Shown: positions 27,001 to 35,100 of the stretch, one piece after another
How the letters are laid out: every line of letters begins with the position of its first letter
Position numbering within the stretch: position 1 is the stretch's first letter
Source of the DNA: Trochalopteron elliotii
Taxonomy: Eukaryota > Chordata > Aves > Passeriformes > Leiothrichidae
Direction of reading: 5' to 3'
Assembly (NCBI GenBank): GCA_024734555.1
Contig: JANPWX010000028.1
Location: 3,736,516 to 3,800,515, forward strand
DNA: 64,000 nt
The notes under the pieces: model-generated
Told to the model about the DNA's origin: nothing
Database searches by the model: none
Seen by the model: the letters and a program-made list of their open reading frames with translations, nothing else
Translations under genes and position numbers: made by a program

Positions 27001-30000
27001 ACTCCAAAATCTATATCAAGAGTCAGCAGCTGCAAAGGGCTGACTGCACTGGTCATAAATAATACCATAAAGAAGGACTTTTAAGAATACCTGCACAAAA
27101 TATTTCATTAATCTAAATGAAGTGAAAACAGAAAATATAACAAAGTATGCACTTATGTGTTAGGGAAGATGAAATATTATCACAAAAACTCAGCCCAGAC
27201 AAATGTTCAAGCCAAGCTCTGCTTGTTGTTGTTTACATGTGAACACACTCACAGTCCAGGAGTAAAGGACATATCAAACCAACATGCACATTGCATATAG
27301 CAAAGGGAAATGGGGCACACAAAAACCACTATTTAAAAATTCAAAACAGGAAATATCCATAAAATTATTGAGGGATTATAAGTGAACAGCTCTGATGGAT
27401 TCATTTCTACCACTGAAGTATATCCCAGGGTGCGATTTCCAGTACTCCTATAACAAATACAATCCTCATTTTTCATTTAAATTAGTATTACTGAGCATCT
27501 GGTATAAAAAGCATGAATGATTGCAGAAGAAAACTCTGAGGCCACTTACACTCTGCAATATTCAGTACAAATCTTCCTTTTAAACTCCATGATTATAAAG
27601 GGCCACATACCCCAGCTCATACCTGTATATCTACTCTCATTTCCTTCTCTGTTCTCTTTTCCTAGTTTTGTCCACTTTTTTGTTTTTTTTTTTTTTTTTT
27701 TTCCTTTCTGGATTCATGCATCTTACTGGGACTCTTTGATGGCAAGAACAGGATTTGTATCCCCTGGTCTGTTTCTCATCTTTTGCCTTCTAAGGTTTTT
27801 GCCCCATGGTACACAGAAAACAGGCTCCAAGAGACAAGAGGTGAATGTAGCCCTCCTCCTCATCAGCCCATCAGGACAAGTTGGTTTGAGGGGCCGAGCA
27901 CTCAGTTAAAATCACTCTTTCTGGGTTGGTTTTTTTTTTTTCTTTTTTTAAAATTCATTTCTAGTAAGAAGCAGAGAATGGGAAAGGAGAAGCAGACTTG
28001 TATAACAGCTGTCTCTGATTTGGGCCTTCCCATGAACATCAGCAGGGTGCTTTTCCCTTAATCTCACAGAGGCATCCCTTACTAATATTTATATAAGTCT
28101 ATATACTAATATAAGACAAAAAACCAGCAAGCCTTCCCAATGTTAACATACCAGAAAACAAAAAAACTTAAAACAAAAACAAACCAACAAACAAAAACCC
28201 CACACAAAACCCCCCAACACTACAAAGCCTGTAAGCATCTATTTTCTTTGGAATGTGACAGTATTTCTACATTGCAAGTCTTAGTATTGTGCAGCATTCA
28301 ATAATCTAATTCCATTCCTCTGTCATTAAATTATGTGTTTAAGACCATTACAGTTGAAAATATTTCTCACTCGTAAGGCTGTAGCACAGCATCCATGAGT
28401 ACGATGATAGCACTCACAGCAGAAACAGGGTAAAAACATCCAAATGTGGAAAATCCTTGCCAGTGAGATGAAAATAAACTCACTGCTTAACAGTGATGGG
28501 GTGAGTCAGTGCAGATGTCAAGATGAACTTGCATGCTTGCTGTGTCCTGTACAGGAAGAAGGCTGTGTGTCCTCTCGTGCTGGACAACATCGTCCTATTA
28601 GCACGCCCAAGTGGCAGACCAGGAAACATGAGCTGTTTTCTCTGGCTGCCACAACCCCTGCCAAGGCCCTTTAGGGTAATGCTTCAGTTAATGATTTACC
28701 CATCCTTTACAGCTGATCAGGCAGACCCCTGCAAATTCATGGCATGTGACAAGTTTTCTGAGTGCATAATGAACGAGTGGACAAAAGAGGCTGACTGCCT
28801 TTGCAAGCCTGGCTATGCCAGCCAGGATGGATTGCCCTGCCGGAGCCTGTGCGAGCTGGAGCCCCATCTCTGTGTCAATGGTGGGAAATGTGAGCTGGTT
28901 CCAGGAAGAGGAGCTGTCTGCAGGTAAATAGACTGATGCATTCTGTTAACAGCCCCATAAAATATGTTAATAAGCCAAAACCTCGACATTCGGCTGCTGT
29001 AAGTCACAGTGCAAATACCCTTCTAAGTATAAATAGCCTCACAATGGATAAATCCATTTCTGCCTGTTAGTATACACAGAACATTATGATCTAGTTATTT
29101 TTAAAGATGCTTTAGAAATTTATTGGAAATTCAGCATCACTGGCAGAGATGGCACACACAAAGGCATGCATTCCTTTCAGACTTCCAAACACATTTTGGA
29201 AAAATGAAATAACACATTCACAGTTTTGCTGCTGATTACATGGTAGCATTTTAAGAAATTACATTTTTCTAAGGTGTATTAAAAAGGAAATCTTTATTCA
29301 TATAGACTGTGATTCCAGACCACCCAATAAAGCACATGAAGGCTGAAGCTGCTTTTAGGGCTTTCTGGGAAAGACTTGAAGATTAGCAGCTCTTCCACGC
29401 TGCAAATATATTCCTTAAGGATTTTTAAATGGAATTATCTTAAGTCAATACTGAGAACTACACAGTACTTGAACATACTAACTCTCTTTCACAAAGTATC
29501 AAGTTTCTTCTCACTGTAAGAGTAGACAGTTCAGAGCATTATGTGAAACTGTATACTAGACTAGCACACAGTAGCTTACCAGTCATGTACATAAGCAAGA
29601 ATCAAGTTACAATTCTTGCATTTGTTTATTCTCTCTTAATACTTTGACTAGATTAATGATGGATCTTTTACCTTACTTAGGATTAACATCAAAAAATAAG
29701 ACCACTGGACAAATTTTTCAAATTATTCACTGTAACAACCCAACTACCAAAATTAATTTTCTTCAATGGGCATCACAGATATTATATTGTATTCACCACA
29801 TTTACTGCCAAATTCCTGACTTTCAGATTCATAATAGAGCAGCTGCAGCATTTACTACTAGAAATCAGCCTGTGAGCTAGGAAAGTCCTCTTCAAAACTT
29901 TGCTGAGGTAGCAAGGGGCCCAACCTACTTCTGCAAGACTGATGCACTAAGAAAAATAATGCTTTTCCCATTCAGAAAAACCCTGACTTGATGTACAGGT

Positions 30001-31420
30001 ATAACCAAACCATCATGAGGAATTATAAAATTGTTAAAAATAATAAATGAAATTTTTTGGGGAATTGTAGCAAGTCTCAAATTTTGACCAGACAGCTTGT
30101 GTAGATTTGTACCATCAGAGAGAAAATTACAGCCAACTATTTACACTTGTGTTCCATGTAAATTCACTTTCCCCTGTCTTAAAAGAGTAGTGTCCTGCTG
30201 TTTGTAGTAGAACTTATTTCAGACCTTGCTCCCCAGAATAAATCACCAGTAAACAGAATATAGGCTTTAAAGACGTGTTCAGACATTACCTTAAAATGCA
30301 CCTGAACTTCTAAGGTTCTAAACCATAAATGTTACCTGTGGGGTTAGAAATTTGTCAGAGGTATTTAAAATGCATTATTTCCTAAAAATTTGTAGGCTGG
30401 TAAGGAATATATTAATGTCTTTTTATTTAAAACTCTCACAAATGTAAAAATATTATCTTTCCCTATCATCAATCACATTATTTTCATGCAGACACATAAT
30501 TATTTGTAGTGGAAATAATGAGTTCATGTTACATTGCAGATTTTCCTTTTTGTTTTTGTTACTCAGTATTTTTTGCCTTCAAGTTCTGTACATTTTTTCT
30601 CTTCCTTTCCTTATTTTAGATGCCCTGTACGTAGACACCAGCTTTACCAAGGACAGCGCTGTGCAAAGTTTGGTCCAGAACCCATACAACCCTTCATTTT
30701 TAAACCTCTCATTCTTGGTTTAGGAAGCCTTGGTTTTCTTTTCATCATTTTAATTATTCAGATAAGAAGAAAATGCAAAAGAAACTCTAATTTGCAGTAA
30801 GCTGCTCACAGTCTTTTCCCTCACATTTCAAAATATTCCTTTTGTTTCTTTTGCAATTTAAAATCTTACCTAAACAAAAATGTTCTGCATTGTAGAAGTC
30901 CTACTCTCAGCAGCTGCAATTCAGAAAATGCTGTAAGGATTAATCCTGCTTTTGAACACGATGAACCCCTATCTAGCCTTTGTCACACAGCTTGCAGTGT
31001 AAGTGCTTGCCTCAGTTCCTCAGAGATCCTTGATCATGAAGCATTACATGAACCTGAAAACACAATTCAGCCTGGAGGTAAACTGCATGGAAATCCCTTT
31101 CTCATCCCTCAACAAACAGCCCCACCCACCTGAAATAACAGGTCCACCTTTATGTATTAACTCCACAACTAAATCAAACTTGAAGCTACTCTCTTGCTTG
31201 GCAATTTCAGAACTGAAAATACTAACACATTCATTGCTTTCCACATTTACTGCAGCGTAGGTTTTGTAACAGGACTGTAGAACTGCTTTTCTTACAGCTC
31301 TCTTGCATGGCTCTGGCAGTCTATCTTATCTGAGTGCTTTTAGTCATTTAGAGAAATAATTAGTGGTTTGGTTTTTTCACTCTTTTAGGTCACCAGATGA
31401 GTTTACAAAACCAAGAATGA
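1..31420 (+). CDS. IMPG1: IMPG1, 3' portion, spliced over 11 coding exons
   Basis: Gene-level entry. Coding exons are 1-84, 1367-1425, 4523-4776, 6236-6312, 7149-7629, 23965-24530, 25317-25536, 28713-28923, 30620-30796, 30896-31077 and 31389-31420. Phases match at every junction, giving 780 codons and a TGA stop. The product is a mucin-like glycoprotein of the interphotoreceptor matrix around rods and cones. Order of parts: SEA domain 1 (its N-terminal side and all upstream exons lie left of the window), Ser/Thr/Pro/acidic mucin-like region, SEA domain 2, two EGF-like modules, a hydrophobic helix, and a basic then acidic tail. The identification rests on strong resemblance to IMPG1 around SEA2 (for example [18 protein letters not shown] and [18 protein letters not shown]) and on the adjacent MYO6 gene. 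IMPG2 is the alternative paralogue, but its locus is elsewhere. The C-terminal helix is unlike human IMPG1 and resembles the IMPG2 layout. Confidence 0.95.
85..1366 (+). other. IMPG1: IMPG1 intron
   Basis: AT-rich intronic sequence between two SEA1 exons. Apart from a short inverted repeat at 585-605 (8-bp arms GCTATCAG/CTGATAGC, 5-nt loop), I see no gene, RNA or repeat that I recognise. Confidence 0.7.
1367..1425 (+). CDS. IMPG1: IMPG1 exon: SEA domain 1, helix
   Basis: A 59-nt exon between an acceptor (TTTTCCATAG) and the donor GTAAGT. It encodes [19 protein letters not shown] plus two bases of a Lys codon. '[16 protein letters not shown]' is typical of the SEA fold. The alternative donor four bases downstream would put an in-frame TAA into the exon, so 1425 is preferred. 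Confidence 0.92.
1426..4522 (+). other. IMPG1: IMPG1 intron
   Basis: A 3.1-kb AT-rich intron. It has short open frames without recognisable domains and no clear repeat family. Nothing else is supported. Confidence 0.7.
4523..4776 (+). CDS. IMPG1: IMPG1 exon: end of SEA domain 1 and start of mucin-like region
   Basis: A 254-nt exon after the acceptor CTCCTCACAG, ending before GTCAGT. It begins [20 protein letters not shown], the last strand of SEA1. It then continues as an acidic Ser/Thr-containing linker ([18 protein letters not shown]) and a helix-like segment [22 protein letters not shown]1 has no GSVVV-type cleavage motif. It enters with one base and leaves with one base, matching its neighbours. 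Confidence 0.93.
4777..6235 (+). other. IMPG1: IMPG1 intron with CT-repeat acceptor tract
   Basis: A 1.46-kb intron. The 3' end holds an extended pyrimidine tract (about 6181-6235) with CTCTCT runs interrupted by a short GCGTG, directly before the TGCAG acceptor. The rest is AT-rich without recognisable content. Confidence 0.7.
6236..6312 (+). CDS. IMPG1: IMPG1 exon: short mucin-region exon
   Basis: A 77-nt exon encoding [20 protein letters not shown] and LAGPDL. The acceptor is preceded by an unusually long CT-repeat and T-rich tract (about 6181-6235), and the donor is GTAGGT. Phase 1 in and phase 0 out fit the flanking exons. The sequence is poorly conserved as expected for the mucin-like part, so support comes mainly from splice signals and phase. 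Confidence 0.8.
6714..7046 (+). repeat. CR1 LINE fragment (3' end, + orientation)
   Basis: About 330 bp in the intron before the 7149 exon. It has the standard CR1 3' landmarks in order: 'GAAGCTGGAGAGGGACT', 'CAAACTGAAAGATGG', 'TGTGAGGATGGTGAG', 'GTTGGATGTGGCATTGAGCA' and 'CCCTTCCAACCCAACCC', ending near GATTCCATG. It is 5'-truncated and mutated, with no intact reverse transcriptase frame. It is avian-type and sense relative to IMPG1. Confidence 0.85.
7149..7629 (+). CDS. IMPG1: IMPG1 exon: mucin-like region, acidic and Ser/Thr/Pro-rich
   Basis: A 481-nt exon opening with GAG GAA CTC CCA after the acceptor TTTTTTAG and closing before GTAAGA. It encodes about 160 residues rich in Pro, Ser, Thr, Glu and Asp (for example [16 protein letters not shown] and [20 protein letters not shown]). 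This fits an O-glycosylated mucin domain. It contains no cysteine. The open frame continues a few codons into the intron before a stop, so the donor is needed. Confidence 0.9.
9823..10268 (+). repeat. CR1 LINE fragment (+ orientation)
   Basis: About 445 bp with CR1 landmarks: 'CACATCCAGAGGAGGCAGTG', 'GGAGCTGGGGTTATTTAGCC', 'TACAACTCCCTGAAAGTTGG', 'AGGCTGGATATTTGGAAAAA', 'GAAAAGCCTGGATGTGGCAC' and 'GGTTGGACTTGATGATCTTG', ending at the ATGATTCTGA tail. It covers the 3' part only, with the reading frame decayed. Confidence 0.88.
21222..21445 (-). repeat. CR1 LINE fragment (- orientation)
   Basis: About 220 bp. The complement of the CR1 3' end starts at the left ('GAGGCCATCTAGTTCAACCC') and passes through 'GAGCATCCACCACCTCTCTG' and 'TTCCAGTCTTTCACCAATCT'. 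It is strongly truncated and lies about 100 bp from the next fragment, which is in the opposite orientation. Confidence 0.85.
21548..22078 (+). repeat. CR1 LINE fragment (+ orientation)
   Basis: About 530 bp, the longest CR1 piece here. Landmarks are 'TGTTCAGCTCTGGGCCCC', 'CTGCTGGACAGAGTCCAGAG', 'CTGGGCTTGTTCAGCCTGGA', 'GTGAGGCACTGGAACAGGTT', 'GACCAGGTTGGATGGAGCCA' and an ending in CATTCTGTGGTTCTATGAAA. The open frames within it are remnants and not a separate gene. Confidence 0.9.
23965..24530 (+). CDS. IMPG1: IMPG1 exon: mucin-like region and start of SEA domain 2
   Basis: The largest exon here (566 nt) after the 16.3-kb intron. It begins [20 protein letters not shown], runs through a Pro/Ser/Thr/Ala-rich stretch ([20 protein letters not shown]), then enters SEA2 at [20 protein letters not shown] and [18 protein letters not shown]. 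The donor is GTGGGT. The acceptor is a tandem CAGCAG, so the first Ala codon may be optional (start 23965 or 23968). The middle of the exon is much richer in G+C and CpG than its surroundings. Confidence 0.95.
24531..25316 (+). other. IMPG1: IMPG1 intron within SEA domain 2
   Basis: A 786-bp phase-0 intron splitting SEA2 between MQL and LLPYL. AT-rich; no other content recognised. Confidence 0.75.
25317..25536 (+). CDS. IMPG1: IMPG1 exon: SEA domain 2 core
   Basis: A 220-nt exon after the acceptor TGTTTTGCAG and before GTAAGA. It encodes [40 protein letters not shown] and [16 protein letters not shown] (Gly codon at 25383) corresponds to the SEA autoproteolysis motif G^SVVV. N-glycosylation sequons NLT, NGS and NIT are visible. 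It leaves one base (G) that forms an Ala codon with the next exon. Confidence 0.97.
25537..28712 (+). other. IMPG1: IMPG1 intron
   Basis: A 3.2-kb intron. It contains a long near-perfect inverted repeat at 25791-25836, T-rich homopolymer tracts near 27678-27705 and 27930-27950, and an A/C-rich low-complexity stretch around 28110-28220. No gene is supported; the 130-residue frame at 27517-27909 runs through the poly-T tract and is not credible. Confidence 0.7.
25791..25836. repeat. Inverted repeat, 19-bp arms, 8-nt loop
   Basis: Left arm ATCTCTAGAATAAATGCTG (25791-25809), loop 25810-25817, right arm CAGCACTTATTCTAGAGAT (25818-25836). The arms are complementary except for one position, which becomes a G-U wobble in a minus-strand transcript. 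The function is unknown. It could fold as a hairpin or be the remnant of a small palindromic element. Confidence 0.8.
28713..28923 (+). CDS. IMPG1: IMPG1 exon: EGF-like module 1 and most of module 2
   Basis: A 211-nt exon after the acceptor CCTTTACAG and before GTAAAT. The first module has six cysteines spaced C-x4-C-x5-C-x10-C-x1-C-x11-C (starting [14 protein letters not shown]). The second starts [19 protein letters not shown] and ends RGAVCR at the exon border. The upstream junction reads [11 protein letters not shown], strongly like other IMPG1 proteins. Phase 2 out. Confidence 0.96.
28924..30619 (+). other. IMPG1: IMPG1 intron within EGF-like module 2
   Basis: A 1.7-kb AT-rich intron dividing the second EGF-like module between its fourth and fifth cysteines. 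A pyrimidine-rich tract precedes the TTTTAG acceptor. No repeat or other gene is recognised. Confidence 0.7.
30620..30796 (+). CDS. IMPG1: IMPG1 exon: end of EGF-like module 2 and transmembrane helix
   Basis: A 177-nt exon after TTATTTTAG. It begins [14 protein letters not shown], which supplies the last two cysteines of the second EGF-like module (C-x6-C-x5-C-x9-C-x1-C-x12-C overall). After a short spacer comes [20 protein letters not shown] (30705-30764), long enough and hydrophobic enough to cross a membrane, followed by the basic stop-transfer sequence RRKCKR. A TAA can be read right after the CAG at the exon end, but the donor GTAAGC at 30797 removes it, and the next exon continues in frame. 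Confidence 0.9.
30896..31077 (+). CDS. IMPG1: IMPG1 exon: predicted cytoplasmic tail
   Basis: A 182-nt exon after a 99-nt intron (acceptor GCATTGTAG). It encodes [40 protein letters not shown] and [20 protein letters not shown], then one G. The whole exon is open. Its length fits phase 2 in and phase 1 out. It is acidic and Ser-rich, with no mucin-type Pro/Thr clusters, as expected of a short intracellular tail. The donor is GTAAAC. Confidence 0.85.
31078..31388 (+). other. IMPG1: IMPG1 last intron
   Basis: A 311-bp intron between the tail-coding exon (donor GTAAAC) and the final coding exon (acceptor CTTTTAG). Nothing else is seen. Confidence 0.7.
31389..31420 (+). CDS. IMPG1: IMPG1 last coding exon and stop codon
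   Basis: After the acceptor CTTTTAG the frame completes Gly and reads HQMSLQNQE, then TGA at 31418-31420. The phase agrees with the donor at 31078. The exon continues as 3' UTR. Read in another phase the exon would stop after three codons, so confidence depends on the upstream frame, which is well supported. Confidence 0.82.
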
Positions 31421-32192
31421 CAAGTTAGTCTCTGGAATTCTTCGTTTCCAGCATCAGCCAGACAAAACCAAGGTTTGTGACTATTTTCAAGAACCTTAAA
31501 AACCTGTTGTGTCCCATTGTCAATGTTACCAGGGAGCCTCTTTTTAGTAATTCCATACAAAGAAAAGCTCAGATTTTTTGGATGCTTGATATGACAACTA
31601 CATTTTCTTCTTAAAAGTTTTTATGTAACAAAGTTCTATTTTGTATAACCATGTGCTAATGTGGCAGTCACTGGAACATGTGAATACCTGAAATGACAAA
31701 TTAACACAAAATGCAATCCAAAGGGGAAGTTTAAATAGCAGTACAAGATCACTTAAAATCTCAGATTACTCAGTCTGGTTAAGCTACATAAGAGTTTGAC
31801 AAGTAGGAATTCTAATTTGAGCAGAATACTACTCATATCTCAAGTATTATTTCAAGTTTTGTAACTTGAAACCCTTATATCTTTGTGGGAAAAAAAAAAG
31901 ACAGAAAGGAGAAAAGCTGAGTCAAGAATTCCTCTAAAATTGGCAGACTGTTTCTGATGTATCTATGTCCTCTTGATAGGTACAAAAATAAGCTTTTACT
32001 TTGCCATTTTCATTTTTCTGAATTACAGCCCAATTAGGAACAAAAAGATTTTGCTATAGCTGTTAGCACCCATAGTTATTGTGGGGATTATCAGTACAGG
32101 AGTGCCCTTGGCACTAGCTGGACATTATGGAAGACAGAATACCAACTATATGAATCTTGGGCTCCTCACACATATATTGTTATGTAAATAAA
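31421..32192 (+). other. IMPG1: IMPG1 3' UTR (proximal) with polyadenylation signal candidate
   Basis: Non-coding sequence after the stop codon. The first canonical AATAAA on this strand that I noted is at 32187-32192, about 770 nt downstream. The UTR may extend further: other AATAAA hexamers lie at 35033-35038, 35392-35397 and 35402-35407. The true cleavage site cannot be decided from sequence alone. Confidence 0.5.
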
Positions 32193-35100
32193 GAAACAAG
32201 CAAAGATACCATATAGAAAGATTTACTGTCACTGATCTTCATCATAGCCAGGTCTGGTCTCTCCATGTATGGCCACAGTTACAGACTGAGCTGAAAATGG
32301 GGAGACTGGAATGCAAAGATAGCCATGGACAAAGATAGAGATGGACAGATGAAAGCAGCAGGGAGGAACAGTTTGGAAAAGCTCAAGAAGGAACTCACTT
32401 CACTGCTCATAAAAGCACAAGCACAGATGTTTGCAATTAGTATTTTACACCCACCTTAAAAGAAATGTGCCTGCAGGCAACTGTAGACCAATAAACTTTC
32501 ATAATAGCTAAACTACTTAAAATTACTACATAGAAAAGCATTAAATATTTGATTAAAGTAATAAAATGGCACATCTGTGAAAGAAAACCTGGTCTGTGTC
32601 ATCTAGACCATATTTGAATTGTCAAAAGTACTTTGAAAAAGCTCTTCTCAAGATCTAGTTAAATAAATTAATTTAGTGAGAAATCCAGCAACCACAAAAT
32701 TGAAATGGATTTTTAAAAAATAGATGGCTATTTTTCACTGTTACTTAAGTTCACAGTGAATGTTTACACCAACCTTAGATTCAACATGTTTTTAATGATT
32801 TGAAAAAAGTCAGTGGTGGATGAGAATGAAAGTAGAACAGCTTTCATTAGCTGAAACTTAGAGGAGCACTTTGATTCCACAATCTAGAAAACTCCTTCGG
32901 GACTAAAATTTTTAAAATAGAAAATGCCACTTGAACTGAATTGTCAGGAGGATGTAGTATCTACAGCTTGTAGGCCAAACTGAGAATTCAGAAATTAAAT
33001 TCTGGTTTGCAATATATAATAACAGCAGTGAAAGATTTTCAGGATGTATTATCTAGAGTAAGTAGATATTTACAGAGTAAATGTCTGTATTTATAAAGGT
33101 CTGTATTTAGGAAGGCATTTATGAAAATAGGCATAAAGTTCCAGTAGAAGCTAAAATAACCTTCAAATCCTTCCCAAATATGAGAAAATGTCTTCAGTTT
33201 AGTTATAAAATCACTGCATGGAAAATAATTGCAGAACTTACTTATCAGAAGGGATTTTGATTGGGTGGAGTTTTACCCAATTAGTCATTCAAAAACTAAC
33301 AACCTTTAACATATCTAGGGATGGTGCATCCACAACTTCTCTGGGCAATCTCTTCCAGTGCCTTACCACCCTTACAGTTAAAAATTTCTTCCTTACTTCT
33401 AATGTAAATCTCTTTCAGTTTAAAGCCATTCTCTCTCATCTTATCACTCCCTGCCCTTGCAAAAAGTCTCTCTCCCTCTTTCTTGGACCCCCTTTAGGTA
33501 CTGAAAGGTCACTAGAAGTTCTGCCTGAAGCCTTCTCTTCTTGAAGCTCAATTCTTACAATGAACTACAATTATCTTAACAGATTTTAGTGTGACCTTGC
33601 CAATTAGCTATTACATAAATAGTACATTTTCAGATTCAACAATACTTTTCAAATGTCTTATGGGACTTTCTCTTATAGATATTCAAGAAAGAAGGTTTGC
33701 ATTATTCAAGATTGGACTTCAGGACGAGTATGAGAAAAAAAATCAAGGATTCCTAAAGACACGGTGTTTTGGCTCTAAAATCAGTGCACAATAAAAAAAA
33801 ACAGTTTTACTGAAGGAAAGCAAATGACCAAGCTGAGCAGCTTTGAGCATGTCTAAAATGCCTGGTAGGAAGTCCCCACTATTAAGATGCATGCATTAAG
33901 CTTCTGGTGCTTACACAACTTAACTGTTTTATTTAAGAGCTGAGTGCTAGAAACAGATTTTGCTGAGATGTGACATTTTTCAATATTGTATGTTACAACC
34001 ATCCTGGTAAAAATGTCAATGGAACTTCAGTGCATTTCTATACCCTTTTATTAACCTCCCTTACACACACTGATGCAAGTGGTGAATGGAAATAACACCT
34101 GTCATTGACCAAAGACCACATTAAAACCATTTAGGTACTTCTTCTTCATTCCCTCCCTGAATACTCACATCGCAAATCACACAGAAGTTGGATTTAATTT
34201 TTCAAGGGTTTCAATGAACACCAGATTCCTATTTTTCTGTTAATAAACACATCATTTTTACATATGTACATATTCACTTAAATGCTTAACTTCTGATGAC
34301 AGTGAAACTATCAAGTTATCCTAAGACTTCACACTTTTTGCTGCGGTACAGTATGTGGAGTTTCATCTTTTTGGAACATGAGATTTATATTCAAAAACAC
34401 TCTCCTGGTAGGGAGTCGATTAGAATTGCACATGAGCACCTACACTTTAGACTCAGTATCCACACAAATAATTTTGAGAGGCTACTGTTAGTTTTTGTAG
34501 GAGAAATCCAGGCAGACAACAGGTGGCCATTAAGTATTTTGTGGGCTTAATTATTTATGCACTATGAATCCACAATCCTGATTCAAGTATCAGAATTATT
34601 TTGAGTATCTTTTTCTTGAGTATATATCTCTATTTATATTCTGCACCAGTGTTGTATTCAGGCACTGGTTTGCTGCTTGGTTCACACCAGAAGTTGTACT
34701 TACAGCTCAAACTGAGCTTTCTACAAAGTTCATGACTATCCTGGATGACATCTCCTCATCCAGACGTGAAACTTTTGTGTATCCAGGACAGCATCTGATT
34801 TTAGTGACAATTCTTGGTACCGTGCAGTTACCACAGCAAAGACTGAACTTTAGTTTACCTTCTCAAGTCCACTCAAAAGAACTGTTTACGAATCCCAAAC
34901 AACTGCACGGATTTGCGTGCAAAACTACTGGAACTGGTGACTGCGTACGAATGAAGGCAATGCACCAATACAAGGTTGAGTTTCTACAGCTCCAATAGTG
35001 TTTTTACTTACTTTATTTAAGTAGGAAAGAAAAATAAAGAAGAAACCTAAGATGTGGTTTTACACAGTAACTCTTCAGAACAAAATTACTTTAAAAGTAC

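Noticed and set aside
27517..27909. 130-codon plus-strand frame
   Set aside because: It is driven by a long poly-T tract (Phe run) in an intron and has no recognisable protein.
30794..30799. TAA stop directly after the CAG codon at the end of the transmembrane exon
   Set aside because: The TAA overlaps a good donor (GTAAGC), and the next exon continues in the same phase with plausible protein. However, intron retention here would give a tail-less membrane form.
30999..31025. GTAAGT at 30999 and CAGAG at 31021 look like a splice pair
   Set aside because: The intron would be 27 nt, far below the vertebrate minimum, and the sequence is open in frame straight through, so it is kept as one exon (30896-31077).
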